From the NCBI RefSeq assembly GCF_036077095.1, contig NZ_CP107960.1, forward strand, positions 5,890,001-5,954,000: a DNA stretch of 64,000 nucleotides, read 5' to 3'. The stretch is from Streptomyces sp. NBC_00376. Lineage in GTDB: Bacteria > Actinomycetota > Actinomycetes > Streptomycetales > Streptomycetaceae. How positions within the stretch are numbered: position 1 is the first letter of the stretch; every line of letters begins with the position of its first letter. The position numbers and the translations under genes are program-made. The notes beneath the pieces were generated by a model. That model was not told where the DNA came from. It saw only the letters and a program-made list of their open reading frames with translations, and did no database searches. Of this stretch, positions 40,119 through 48,778 are shown piece by piece.

Positions 40119-40252
40119 GCCGGGCGGACGCGACGGCAGGCGGACGGGCGGCGGAGCGGCGAAAATTTTTTTGTCCGGGCGGCGATGAGTTCCGCGACGC
40201 CCCGCCGTCTACCTGTCGTACACGTTCGAACAACAGAGAGAGCGAAGCGGCC
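40119..40252. other. Spacer with A/T-rich patch before the VOC gene
   Basis: GAAAATTTTTTTG (about 40160-40172) is unusually AT-rich for this chromosome and may be a promoter UP-like element or terminator tract. GAGAGAGCGAAG precedes the next start. Confidence 0.4.
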
Positions 40253-40660
40253 ATGCCTCAGATGATCTTCGTCAACCTGCCGGTCAAGGACCTCGAAGCG
40301 ACCAAGGCCTTCTTCGGAAAGCTGGGCTTCTCGTGCAACCCGCAGTTCACCGACGAGAACACCGCATGTCTCGTCATCAGCGACACCATCTTCGCGATGC
40401 TCCTCACCGAGCCGCGCTTCAAGGAGTTCACCAAGAAGGAGATCGCCGACGCCTCGAAGTCCACCGAGGTGATCCTCGCCCTGAGCGCCGAGAGCCGGGA
40501 GAAGGTGGACGAGCTGGTCGACACCGCCCTCGCCTCCGGCGGCTCGCCCGCCAACGAGCCGGTGGACTTCGGCCACATGTACGGCCGTTCCTTCCAGGAC
40601 CCGAACAACCACATCTGGGAGGTCATGTGGATGGACCCGGCCGCGGTGGAGGCCCAGTAG
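40253..40660 (+). CDS. VOC superfamily (glyoxalase/bleomycin-resistance-like) protein
   Basis: A 135-residue protein with two beta-alpha-beta-beta modules: MIFVNLPVKDLEATKAFFGKLGF at the start and YGRSFQDPNNHIWEVMWMD at the end. Similar proteins include extradiol-dioxygenase-like and drug-binding VOC proteins; the substrate is unknown. The ATG has AGAGAGAGCG upstream. It is convergent with an SDR gene, with a 13-base gap. Confidence 0.88.
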   Translation: MPQMIFVNLPVKDLEATKAFFGKLGFSCNPQFTDENTACLVISDTIFAMLLTEPRFKEFTKKEIADASKSTEVILALSAESREKVDELVDTALASGGSPANEPVDFGHMYGRSFQDPNNHIWEVMWMDPAAVEAQ

Positions 40661-40673
40661 AGCTGACCCGGTC

Positions 40674-41603
40674 TCAGGGGGCGAGGCCCGGATACGTCAC
40701 GCCGGTGAGCTGCTCGGACGCCATCCAGAGCCGCTCGCTCGTGACGTCGTCCCGGGTCCAGCCCGCACGCCAGGACGGGGCCGGGGCACCGCGCCAGCCC
40801 AGCAGCCCCGGCCCGGTGAACGAATCGGGGCGCACGCCGGGCGCGGTGGCCGCGTACAGCGTGGGCAGCGCACCGGCCGAAGCGGGCTGGGCGACGATCC
40901 GGTTGCCCAGCTCGAAGAACCGCTCCATCGCCCGCCGGTTCTCCATCCGGGCCGCGGCGGACTGAAGGTTGGTCGACGCGTATCCCGGGTGCGCGGCGGC
41001 GGCCACCAGCCGGGAGCCCGCCTTCGTGAGCCGTCGCGCCAGCTCGTGGACGAAGAGCAGATTGGCGGTCTTCGAGCGGCCGTAGGCGATCCAGCGACGG
41101 TAGTCGCGCTCGCTGTTGAGATCCCCCATGTCGATGTCGGACAGCGCGTGCATCCCGCTGGAGACGGTCACCACACGTGCCCCGGGGGTGTCGAGGAGGC
41201 GGGGGAGCAGCAGCCCGGTCAGGGCGAAGTGCCCCAGGTGGTTGATGCCGAACTGCCTTTCGAAGCCGTCGGCCGTCGTCCCGTACGGGAGGGCCATCAC
41301 GCCCGCGTTGTTGATCAGCAGATCGATCCGCTCGGGCGCACGGGTCGCGGCGAACTCACGGATCGAGCCCAGATCGGCCAGATCGAGCGGTACGAACGCC
41401 ACGTCCGCGCCGCTCACGGCCTTCCGGATACGGGACTCGGCCTCCTTGCCGCGCGCCTCGTCACGGCAGGCGAGCAGGACTCGCGCTCCGTGCCGGGCCA
41501 GCTCCCGCGCGGTGTGCAGACCGATGCCGCTGTTGGCTCCGGTGACCACGGCCGTACGGCCGCTCTGGTCCGGGATGTCGTTCGCGCTCCAGCCGTGGCT
41601 CAT
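40674..41603 (-). CDS. Short-chain dehydrogenase/reductase (retinol-dehydrogenase-like)
   Basis: A 309-residue SDR: cofactor motif VVTGANSGIGLHTARELA, structural NNAGVM, catalytic Ser in VVTVSSGMHA and YGRSK (Tyr-x-x-x-Lys). The ACRDEARG segment after strand 2 suggests NADP(H). The C-terminal part resembles the WW-domain oxidoreductase / protochlorophyllide-reductase-like subgroup. The substrate is unknown. It is convergent with the VOC gene. Confidence 0.9.
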   Translation of the reverse strand: MSHGWSANDIPDQSGRTAVVTGANSGIGLHTARELARHGARVLLACRDEARGKEAESRIRKAVSGADVAFVPLDLADLGSIREFAATRAPERIDLLINNAGVMALPYGTTADGFERQFGINHLGHFALTGLLLPRLLDTPGARVVTVSSGMHALSDIDMGDLNSERDYRRWIAYGRSKTANLLFVHELARRLTKAGSRLVAAAAHPGYASTNLQSAAARMENRRAMERFFELGNRIVAQPASAGALPTLYAATAPGVRPDSFTGPGLLGWRGAPAPSWRAGWTRDDVTSERLWMASEQLTGVTYPGLAP

Positions 41604-41763
41604 GGGCCCAGCGTACGACCGCGGTGTGCCGCCCGGACCGGTCGGGCCGGTCCGGATCCAGGGCCGGTGCGCACCGGCGGCGCGGGGGCGCGCGAACCTC
41701 AGGAGTCGCTCAACTTTTCCGTGATCCGGCCGAGGAGGTTGGACGGCGCGCAGATCGTGTCCA

Positions 41764-41769
41764 TAAGGT
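41764..41769 (+). promoter_or_regulatory. Candidate -10 element (TAAGGT), leaderless start
   Basis: TAAGGT ends 7 bases before ATG 41777; a GTG at 41771 is also close. Confidence 0.4.
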
Positions 41770-41776
41770 CGTGATC

Positions 41777-42565
41777 ATGCCGGACATAGCGCTCACCACT
41801 CTGATCATCCTCTGTCTCGCGGCGGCCGCGGCGGGCTGGATCGACGCGGTGGTCGGCGGCGGCGGACTGCTTCTGCTGCCCGCGCTGCTGCTCGGCCTGC
41901 CGCACGTCCCGGCCGCCCAGGTGCTCGGCACCAACAAGGCGGTCGCGATCGTCGGTACGTCGGGGGCGGCCGTGGCGTACGTACGCAAGGCGCCGGTGAA
42001 GATCGGGACCGCGCTGCGGATCGGGCTCGCGGCACTGGCCGGATCGATGGCCGGCGCGTTCTTCGCCGCCGGGATCAGCAGCGAGGTGCTCCGGCCGGTG
42101 ATCATGGTGGTGCTGCTGGCCGTCGCGGCGTTCGTGATGCTGCGGCCCTCGTTCGGCAAGGACACGGACGACGGTGCGCGGCAGCGGGTCACCCGGGCCC
42201 GCACCGTCACCGCGATCGTGCTGGTCGGCGGCGGAATCGGCTTCTACGACGGGCTGTTCGGCCCCGGCACGGGCACGTTCCTGGTGCTGGCGCTGACCGC
42301 GGTGCTCCACCTCGACCTGGTGACGGCGTCCGCCACCGCCAAGATCGTCAACGTCTGCACCAACGGCGGCGCGCTGGCGATGTTCGCCTACCAGGGCAGC
42401 GTGCTGTGGCAACTGGCCGCGCTGATGGCGGTGTTCAACCTGGCGGGCGGGCTCATCGGGGCGCGGATGGCGCTGCGCAAGGGCAGCGAGTTCGTCCGCG
42501 GCGTGCTGCTGGTCGTGGTGTTCTCGCTGGTCGTGAAGTTGGGCTTCGACCAGTGGACGGCCTGA
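41777..42565 (+). CDS. TSUP family (TauE/SafE) membrane permease
   Basis: A 262-residue protein with about eight membrane segments and the family signatures GWIDAVVGGGGLLLLPALLL and GTNKAVAIVGTSGAAVAY in the first half, repeated as GFYDGLFGPGTGTFLVLAL and ATAKIVNVCTNGGALAMF in the second. Relatives move sulfite, sulfoacetate or other organic anions. The gene stands alone; substrate unknown. It ends 24 bases before the convergent sortase gene. Confidence 0.9.
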   Translation: MPDIALTTLIILCLAAAAAGWIDAVVGGGGLLLLPALLLGLPHVPAAQVLGTNKAVAIVGTSGAAVAYVRKAPVKIGTALRIGLAALAGSMAGAFFAAGISSEVLRPVIMVVLLAVAAFVMLRPSFGKDTDDGARQRVTRARTVTAIVLVGGGIGFYDGLFGPGTGTFLVLALTAVLHLDLVTASATAKIVNVCTNGGALAMFAYQGSVLWQLAALMAVFNLAGGLIGARMALRKGSEFVRGVLLVVVFSLVVKLGFDQWTA

Positions 42566-42589
42566 ACGGACCGTGCCCGGCAGCCGGGT

Positions 42590-43213
42590 TCAGCGCACGG
42601 CGATCAGATGCGCGTACGCCACCACATTGCCCTCGTACCCCGTCTCCTTCGAGAAACCGCCGCCGCAGGTGATCAGCCGCAGCGAGGCGAAGGAGGCGGC
42701 GCCGTACACCCGCTTGTCGGGGAAGTCCTTGTTCCCGTAGACCTCGATCGCGTCCAGGGAGAAGACGGCGGTGCGACCGTCCTGGCGGACCACCTCGACC
42801 GTGCTGCCCTTTTGCAGGGCGCCCAGGTCGTAGAAGACCGACCGGCCCTGCGCGTTGTCCACATGGCCGGCGACGATCGCGCTGCCCTTGGAGCCCGGGG
42901 GAGTGCCGTCCCGGTACCAGCCGACGATGTTGCGGTTGCCGGCCGGGGGCACGTCGAGACTGCCGTCCGCCCCCAGGCCGAGACGCATCACCGGGGCGTC
43001 CACCCGGATGCTCGGGATGCGGATGCGCACGGGGGCGGAAGGCTTCAGGGGTTCGGCGACCGGCGATCCCGGCTGGGGCTCCGGGCCGCCGGTGAACGCC
43101 TGGGCGGCGGTCGGCCGGGGCGGGACCAGCTGGGCGTCGGCGCCGTTGCGGATCAGCCAGACGCCGGCCAGCGCTGCGATGACCAGCAGCCAGCCCTTGG
43201 CCTTCTGGGTCAC
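42590..43213 (-). CDS. Class F sortase
   Basis: A 207-residue sortase: N-terminal membrane anchor (GWLLVIAALAGVWLI), Pro-rich linker, then the beta-barrel with SIRVDAPVMRLGLGADGSLDVP, catalytic His117 in VAGHVDN and Cys183 in LITCGG. Class F sortases are the actinobacterial group with poorly known substrates. The GTG start follows GGAGGACAACC. The gene directly upstream encodes a repeat-rich tail-anchored surface protein, its likely client. Confidence 0.92.
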   Translation of the reverse strand: MTQKAKGWLLVIAALAGVWLIRNGADAQLVPPRPTAAQAFTGGPEPQPGSPVAEPLKPSAPVRIRIPSIRVDAPVMRLGLGADGSLDVPPAGNRNIVGWYRDGTPPGSKGSAIVAGHVDNAQGRSVFYDLGALQKGSTVEVVRQDGRTAVFSLDAIEVYGNKDFPDKRVYGAASFASLRLITCGGGFSKETGYEGNVVAYAHLIAVR

Positions 43214-43312
43214 GGTTGTCCTCCGGGTGATGGAACGGGGACGGTCCCGTCCCGGTGGCGCGCGGCCACCGGGACGGAAACCAGGCGGTACGGAGACGTG
43301 AATCCGTCTCCG

Positions 43313-44068
43313 TCAGCCGGCTGCCTGCGTGCCGCTCGCCCGGCGACGCAGGAGCCAGGCTCCGCCGACGGCGGTCGCGGCGAGAACGCCGGCGCCCGCC
43401 GCGATCTGGGTGGTGTCGGGCCGGACGCTGCCGCCGACTCCGGTTTTGACGTGGCCGGTGGGGCCATCGGGGCCTTCGGGGCGGTTCCCGGAGGACGAGC
43501 CGTCGTGCTTGCCCGAGCCCCCCTCCTTGGACGGGCTCTCGCGTCCGCCGGAGCTGTCGCGCCCGGACGAGGACGAGTTCTCGCGCCCGGACGAGGACGA
43601 GTTCTCGCGCCCGGACGAGGAGCTGTCGCCCCGGTCGGTGCCTTCGCCGCCGCCGTCCGTGCCTTCGCCCCGGTTCGTGCCTTCGCCGCCGCCGTCCGTG
43701 CCTTCGCCCTGGCCCGTGCCCTTGTCGCGGCCCGTGTCCTCGTCCCGGCCCGTGCCCTCGTCCCTGCCCGGGGCGGTGAACCCGCCGGCGGAGTCGAGCA
43801 GCGAGGGCGCGATGAGGTTGGAGAGGTTGTCCAGGCTGAACGGAGTGTCCGCACCGGACCCGGACCCGGACCCGGACCCGGACTCGTCGCCCGAGGCCCC
43901 GTCGTCCGAGGCTTCGTCCCCGGTGGCCCGCGACACGGCATCGGCCGAGCTGATCCGCTGCGCGCCGGCCTCCTCCGCGTACGCGGAGGGGCCGACGGTG
44001 AGGAAGCCGAGCGTGGCTATGGTGACCGCCGATGCGGCGGTACCGGTCACTAGGCGGACAGGACGCAT
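43313..44068 (-). CDS. Repeat-rich, tail-anchored surface protein beside the sortase
   Basis: A 251-residue protein starting at ATG 44068 behind GGAGGAAC. It has a signal peptide (SAVTIATLGFLTVGPSAYA), then a low-complexity stalk: GSGSGSGSG, GRDEGTGRDEDTGRDKGT, two GTDGGGEGT units, and three SSSSGRE units. The C terminus has one helix (TTQIAAGAGVLAATAVGGAWLL) and an RRR tail. No LPXTG motif is present; GHVKTGVGGSVRPDTTQI before the helix resembles a segment I associate with neighbours of class F sortases. It lies 99 bases upstream of the sortase gene. Confidence 0.78.
   Translation of the reverse strand: MRPVRLVTGTAASAVTIATLGFLTVGPSAYAEEAGAQRISSADAVSRATGDEASDDGASGDESGSGSGSGSGADTPFSLDNLSNLIAPSLLDSAGGFTAPGRDEGTGRDEDTGRDKGTGQGEGTDGGGEGTNRGEGTDGGGEGTDRGDSSSSGRENSSSSGRENSSSSGRDSSGGRESPSKEGGSGKHDGSSSGNRPEGPDGPTGHVKTGVGGSVRPDTTQIAAGAGVLAATAVGGAWLLRRRASGTQAAG
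43560..43635. repeat. 24-bp coding tandem repeat (three units)
   Basis: GTTCTCGCGCCCGGACGAGG-type units repeat every 24 bases and encode SSSSGREN on the minus strand. They are in frame and nearly identical, suggesting recent expansion. Confidence 0.75.
43648..43760. repeat. Second coding repeat cluster of the surface protein
   Basis: In-frame near-copies of CCTTCGCCGCCGCCGTCCGTG, about 39 bases apart, and several CGGCCCGTG-type units encode GTDGGGEGT and GRDEGTGRDEDT on the minus strand. Confidence 0.6.
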
Positions 44069-44288
44069 GGGGGTTCCTCCGGCGATGGCACGAGTAGGTG
44101 TGTCCTGCCCCTGAGCTAACGGGCCGCCAGCCACCCATGCCTGCTGACACCGAGTCAGCTTTCACTCGAACGGACCGGCGTGGCCCTCTTGCCAAGAGGT
44201 GATCGTGCAGGTCACAGCGGTGATCGGCGCAGGTGGGGCCGCCCCTCTGCCGCCCGGTGCCGATCGGGTGACCGGAGCCCGGAGGGAA

Positions 44289-44302
44289 GTGGTGCACGTC
44301 AC
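44289..44302. promoter_or_regulatory. Candidate Crp-type operator
   Basis: GTGGTGCACGTCAC fits GTG(N)6GNCAC and is nearly palindromic. It lies about 220 bases before the surface-protein start and 386 before the ABC operon. Confidence 0.45.
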
Positions 44303-44491
44303 ACGCATGACCTCGCGGGTGTCGGGCACACGTCTGTCACCCCCCACGGGACGGTGCACCAGGCCGCCCCCGGCCACCGCCCTCGCCGGACCCATCCCCC
44401 CGGGCCCGGTGAGGGCGGATTCGCGCAGCGGGAAAGCAGGCCGGAAGCGGACGGCGCCGGGTCGCGCACACTCCGTCACATTCGATGGCCG

Positions 44492-44508
44492 AATACTGCG
44501 GCAGTATT
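44492..44508. promoter_or_regulatory. Perfect 17-base palindrome AATACTGC-G-GCAGTATT
   Basis: Two 8-base arms around one G, AT-rich against a GC-rich background, 180 bases upstream of the ABC permease. This is the size and shape of a dimeric repressor site. Confidence 0.55.
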
Positions 44509-44687
44509 TCGACCTCGTGGCGAGAACGATCAAGGGCTGGCGGTGGCCCACAGGTGCGGACCAGGCTGGAACTCGCACATTCGTGCTCACGCTCCGTACT
44601 CAGAAAGCCCTCGCCGCACATGCACACGTCCCCCAGACCCGGCACCTTCGAGGTGCGTCTCCCCCGTGCGGTGAGGAGGTGCCGGCC

Positions 44688-45671
44688 ATGGTGCGCCATG
44701 TGATCCGCAAGGCGACCGGCTGGCTGCTGATGATCGTGGTCGCGACCAACGCCACGTACTTCCTGGCCAGTTGGTTCCTGGACCCCCGGTCGAACTTCAA
44801 GGAGCTGCGCCCGGTCCGTACCGAGGAGCAGATCGACCGGGCGCTCGCGCCGTACAACCTGAGCCCGCGGGAGCCGCTGGTCCACCGGTGGTGGGACTGG
44901 TTCACCTCGGTGGTGCTCCACTTCGACTGGGGCCGGTCACCGACCGGCGTCCCCGTCAACGGTGAGATCGGCTACCGGGCGCTCATCAGCGGCGAGCTGG
45001 TCATCATCGCGACCGTCCTGTCCGTGGTCTTCGGCGTCGCCCTGGCCGTGTACACCGCCTCCCGGCAGTACGGCTGGGCCGACCGGATCTCGCAGGCCGT
45101 GTCCATCGCGGTGTTCAACATCCCGACGTCCGTGGCCGCGCTCGCCGTGGTCTTCGTCGCCATCTGGCTGAACCAGAACGCCGGGCTGCACTTCCTCTAC
45201 GTCGCCGGGGAGAACTCGCCGGGCGTCGAGGGGCTGTTCCCGACGATCGGTGACCGCCTGCTCCATCTGATCCTGCCGACCCTGAGCCTGACGCTGATGG
45301 GCTACGTCGGCTATCACCTGACGCAGCGTTCGCTGCTGCTGGACACGATCAACGCGGACTTCGTACGCACCGCCCGGGCCACCGGGCTCACCCGGTCCAG
45401 GGCGATCCGCAGGCACGCCCTGCGCGCCGCGCTCATTCCGACGGCGACATCCGTGGCGTTCAGCATCCCGGCCATGTTCACCGGCGCCGTCATCACCGAG
45501 ACGATCTTCGGCTGGAACGGCATGGGCCGCTACTTCATCCAGACCATCGCCAAGAACGACGTGCACGGCACGGTCGCGACCGCGGCCTTCGCCGCCGCAC
45601 TGACCGCGATCGGCGCGATCCTCGCGGATGTCGCCACCGTCTTCCTCGATCCCCGAGTGAGGGTGAACTGA
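44688..45671 (+). CDS. Peptide/nickel-type ABC transporter permease (DppB-like)
   Basis: A 327-residue inner-membrane permease with six membrane segments. The BPD_transp_1 motif DFVRTARATGLTRSRAIRRHALRAALIP contacts the ATPase. The long extracellular loop after TM1 is normal for DppB-type subunits, which pass peptides or other solutes. ATG 44688 has GAGGAGG 8 bases upstream; the longer frame is discarded. It is the first gene of a four-gene operon (permease, permease, double ATPase, receptor). Confidence 0.92.
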   Translation: MVRHVIRKATGWLLMIVVATNATYFLASWFLDPRSNFKELRPVRTEEQIDRALAPYNLSPREPLVHRWWDWFTSVVLHFDWGRSPTGVPVNGEIGYRALISGELVIIATVLSVVFGVALAVYTASRQYGWADRISQAVSIAVFNIPTSVAALAVVFVAIWLNQNAGLHFLYVAGENSPGVEGLFPTIGDRLLHLILPTLSLTLMGYVGYHLTQRSLLLDTINADFVRTARATGLTRSRAIRRHALRAALIPTATSVAFSIPAMFTGAVITETIFGWNGMGRYFIQTIAKNDVHGTVATAAFAAALTAIGAILADVATVFLDPRVRVN

Positions 45672-45672
45672 C

Positions 45673-46614
45673 GTGGCCACGGACATGACGACCGACGCCG
45701 CGTCCGGTGCGACGCCGGCGGATTCCCCCGCGCGGAAGGTGGACGTGCCCCACCTCGGCCTCGGCCGCCTCTACCTGCGGCGCTTCCTGCGCAACCGCCT
45801 CGCCGTCGTCGGGGTGGTGATCTTCGTACTGCTGGTGCTGTTCAGCCTGTCCGGCGGGCTGTTCACCTCCTACGCGTACTCCGACGCCGACTTCGCCGCC
45901 CTCACCCAGCCACCGAGCGCCACCCACTGGTTCGGCACCAACCAGGGCGGCAACGACGTCTACGCCTCCGCCGTGCACGGACTCCAGCGCTCCCTGGCGA
46001 TCGCCGTGAGCGTCTCCGCGCTGACCATCGTCGTCGCCGCGGTCATCGGCTCCAGCGCCGCGTACTTCGGGGGCCGGGTGGAGAAGGCGACCCTCGCCGT
46101 CATCCACTTCCTGCTGGTGGTCCCCTCGTTCCTCATCCTCGCCCTGGTCTCCCACCGCCTCGCCGGCGACTGGCGGGTCCTCATCGTCGTGCTCACGGTG
46201 TTCGGCTGGATGTCCACCGCACGGGTCATCTGGTCCGTCTCGACCTCGCTGCGGGAACGGGACTACGTGACGGCGGCCGAGTTCATGGGCATCAGCGCGC
46301 CGCGCATCATCCTGCGCCACATCATCCCCAACCTCGGCTCGCTGCTGATCGTCAATCTGACGCTCGGCGTCGTCGCGACCGTGCTCAGCGAAACCGCCCT
46401 GTCCTTCCTCGGGTTCGGCGTCCTGACCCCGGACGTCTCCCTCGGCACGATGCTCGCGGACGGTGCGAGCACCGTCACGAGCGCCCCGTGGCTCTTCGCC
46501 TTCCCCGCGGGTCTGGTCGTCCTGCTCACCATGTCGATGACCTTCGTCGGCGACGGGCTGCGCGACGCCCTCGACCCCACGTCCGTGACCGGTGCGGCAG
46601 GAGGCCGACGATGA
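45673..46614 (+). CDS. Peptide/nickel-type ABC transporter permease (DppC-like)
   Basis: A 313-residue permease with the OppC N-terminal region (LGRLYLRRFLRNRLAVVGVVIF), six membrane segments and the loop RERDYVTAAEFMGISAPRIILRHIIPNL. It pairs with the upstream DppB-like subunit. One base separates the two genes, and the stop overlaps the ATPase start (ATGA). Confidence 0.92.
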   Translation: MATDMTTDAASGATPADSPARKVDVPHLGLGRLYLRRFLRNRLAVVGVVIFVLLVLFSLSGGLFTSYAYSDADFAALTQPPSATHWFGTNQGGNDVYASAVHGLQRSLAIAVSVSALTIVVAAVIGSSAAYFGGRVEKATLAVIHFLLVVPSFLILALVSHRLAGDWRVLIVVLTVFGWMSTARVIWSVSTSLRERDYVTAAEFMGISAPRIILRHIIPNLGSLLIVNLTLGVVATVLSETALSFLGFGVLTPDVSLGTMLADGASTVTSAPWLFAFPAGLVVLLTMSMTFVGDGLRDALDPTSVTGAAGGRR

Positions 46615-48692
46615 CCCTCACGACCCTGGCCGGATCCCCGGCACCCACCGGCGTCACCCCCGTGCTCTCGGTACGGGACCTGCGGATCACCTTCCCCTCC
46701 GAGGCCGGCCCCGTCGAGGCGGTGCGCGGCGTCGGCTTCGACCTCCTGCCGGGCCGGACTCTCGGCATCGTCGGCGAGTCCGGCTCGGGCAAATCGGCCA
46801 CCGCGATGGCCGTGATGGGCCTGCTGCCGCCCTCCGCCGAACTGCGGGGGCAGGTACTGCTCGGCGGCCGGGACCTGATCGGCCTCGGGGACAAGGAACT
46901 CTCCGCGGTACGGGGCAACTCCATCGGCATGGTCTTCCAGGACCCGCTGTCCGCGCTCACGCCCATCTTCTCCGTGGGCCGGCTGCTCTCCGACGCCCTG
47001 CGCGTCCACCAGGAGCTCACCAAGCGGGCGGCCTGGGAACAGGCCGTCGAACTGCTCGACCTCGTCGGCATACCCGACCCGAGGGGCCGGGCCAAGTCGT
47101 TCCCGCACGAGTTCTCCGGCGGCATGCGCCAGCGCGTCGTCATCGCCATGGCCATCGCCAACAAGCCGTCCGTCCTCGTCGCGGACGAGCCCACCACCGC
47201 CCTCGACGTCACCGTGCAGGCCCAGATCCTGGACGTCCTTCGGCTGGCGCAGAAGGAGACCGGGGCCGGACTCGTCCTCATCACCCACGACCTCGGGGTC
47301 GTGGCCGGCCATGCCGACGACATCGCCGTCATGTACGCGGGCCGGTTCGTGGAGCGCGCGGGCGTCGACGAACTGTTCCGCCGCCCGACCATGCCGTACA
47401 CCGCGCGGCTGCTCGCCGCCGTGCCCACCGTGGACAGCGGGGTCCACCGCCCCCTGGTCCCGATCGGCGGGGAGCCGCCCGCCCTCGTGGACCTCACCGG
47501 CGGCTGCCCCTTCGCGAGCCGCTGTGCCGTCGCCCAGGACGCCTGCCGGGCCGACGAGCCGGAGCTGCGCGAGATCACCGGGCACGGGCACGTGGCCTGC
47601 CTGCGCGCGGACGAGATGGCCGACGGCACCCTGGACCCCGCCGGGGACACCGCACCGGACGACCTCCCGGGCGGCTCCGGGCCCACCGCGACCGGCGAGG
47701 TGGTGCTCCGGGTCGAGGACCTGGTCAAGACCTTCCCGGTCACCAAGGGCGCCCTCCTCAAGCGCCGGGTCGGCACCCTGCACGCCGTGAACCGGGTGAG
47801 CTTCGAGCTGCGTGCCGGGGAGACCCTGGGCCTGGTGGGCGAATCGGGCAGCGGCAAGACCACGACGCTGCTGGAGGTCCTCCGGCTGAAGCAGCCCGAG
47901 GGCGGACGGATCGAGATCGCCGGCACCGACGTCGGAACGGTCGATTCCTCTGCCCGCGTACGGGAGTTGCGGCGGGACGTACAGATCGTCATGCAGGACC
48001 CGCTGGGGGCCCTGAACCCCCGGCTGCCCGTCTTCCAGCTGCTCGCCGAACCCCTCCAGGCCATCGGACGGGACCGGGAGTCGATCCGCTCCCGGATCCA
48101 CGAACTGCTGACGCTGGTCGGCCTGGACGCCTCGGTGAGCGGCCGTTTCCCGGCCGCGCTCTCCGGCGGTCAGCGTCAGCGCGTCGGCATCGCCAGGGCC
48201 CTGGCGACCGAGCCGAAACTGCTGGCCCTCGACGAGCCGCTCTCGGCCCTGGACGTATCGGTGCAGGCCGGGGTGATCAACCTGCTGGCCCGGCTCAAGC
48301 GCGAACTCGGCCTCGCCTACCTGGTGGTCGCCCACGACCTGGCCGTGGTCCGGTACGTCTCCGACCGCATCGCGGTGATGTACCTCGGGCACATCGTCGA
48401 GACCGGGGACACCGAGACGATCTTCTCCGACCCCAAGCACCCCTACACCCGGGCGCTGCTCTCGGCGATCCCGGTGCCCGACCCGCGGCGCGAACGCGCC
48501 CGCGAACGCGTCGTGCTCCAGGGCGAGCAGCCGAGCGCCACCCGCCCGCCCGCGGGCTGCGTCTTCGTCGACCGCTGTCCCCTGTACCGCCTCGCCGACG
48601 AGGACGTGCGCCGACGCTGTCGCACCGAGCGTCCCGAGCCGACGGCGGTGGCCGGACGCCCCGGCCACCAGTACGCCTGCCACGCCGTCTGA
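46611..48692 (+). CDS. Fused double ABC ATPase (DppD-DppF type)
   Basis: A 693-residue protein with two complete ABC domains. Half 1: GESGSGKSATA, FSGGMRQRVVIA, VLVADEPTTALD; half 2: GESGSGKTTTLLE, LSGGQRQRVGIA, LLALDEPLSALD. Each ends in an oligopeptide-type C-terminal cluster (CPFASRCAVAQDAC; CVFVDRCPLYR). The usual separate DppD and DppF subunits are thus one polypeptide joined by an acidic linker (about 335-365). Translation is coupled to the permease gene. Confidence 0.95.
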   Translation: MTLTTLAGSPAPTGVTPVLSVRDLRITFPSEAGPVEAVRGVGFDLLPGRTLGIVGESGSGKSATAMAVMGLLPPSAELRGQVLLGGRDLIGLGDKELSAVRGNSIGMVFQDPLSALTPIFSVGRLLSDALRVHQELTKRAAWEQAVELLDLVGIPDPRGRAKSFPHEFSGGMRQRVVIAMAIANKPSVLVADEPTTALDVTVQAQILDVLRLAQKETGAGLVLITHDLGVVAGHADDIAVMYAGRFVERAGVDELFRRPTMPYTARLLAAVPTVDSGVHRPLVPIGGEPPALVDLTGGCPFASRCAVAQDACRADEPELREITGHGHVACLRADEMADGTLDPAGDTAPDDLPGGSGPTATGEVVLRVEDLVKTFPVTKGALLKRRVGTLHAVNRVSFELRAGETLGLVGESGSGKTTTLLEVLRLKQPEGGRIEIAGTDVGTVDSSARVRELRRDVQIVMQDPLGALNPRLPVFQLLAEPLQAIGRDRESIRSRIHELLTLVGLDASVSGRFPAALSGGQRQRVGIARALATEPKLLALDEPLSALDVSVQAGVINLLARLKRELGLAYLVVAHDLAVVRYVSDRIAVMYLGHIVETGDTETIFSDPKHPYTRALLSAIPVPDPRRERARERVVLQGEQPSATRPPAGCVFVDRCPLYRLADEDVRRRCRTERPEPTAVAGRPGHQYACHAV

Positions 48693-48778
48693 GCCGGGTC
48701 ACGGCACCCCGGGGCACCGCCCCATCCCCTGAACACAGTCCGTCCCTCCCTCCCCGAACCAGAAGGAGCCCTTCCGCC

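Larger units (their letters stand above)
44069..44687. other. 619-base divergent control region
   Basis: It lies between the surface-protein and ABC-operon starts. It contains a Crp-type box (44289-44302) and a perfect 17-base palindrome (44492-44508). Open frames on both strands cross it but have no recognisable domain, ribosome-binding site or coding bias. Confidence 0.6.

Noticed and set aside
40119-40252. Possible ECF-sigma promoter before the VOC gene (CGTCT)
   Set aside because: A -10-like CGTCT exists, but no matching -35 at the right distance could be defended.
43560-43760. CRISPR-like regular repeats
   Set aside because: They are in-frame coding repeats without unique spacers; no cas genes are nearby.
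44162-44590. 142-codon minus-strand ORF in the divergent spacer
   Set aside because: No domain, no ribosome-binding site, poor codon bias, and it covers the operator palindromes.
46592-48778. Continuous open frame upstream of the receptor gene through the double ATPase
   Set aside because: The part before 48779 is the wrong frame of the ATPase; the real start has a signal peptide and a ribosome-binding site.
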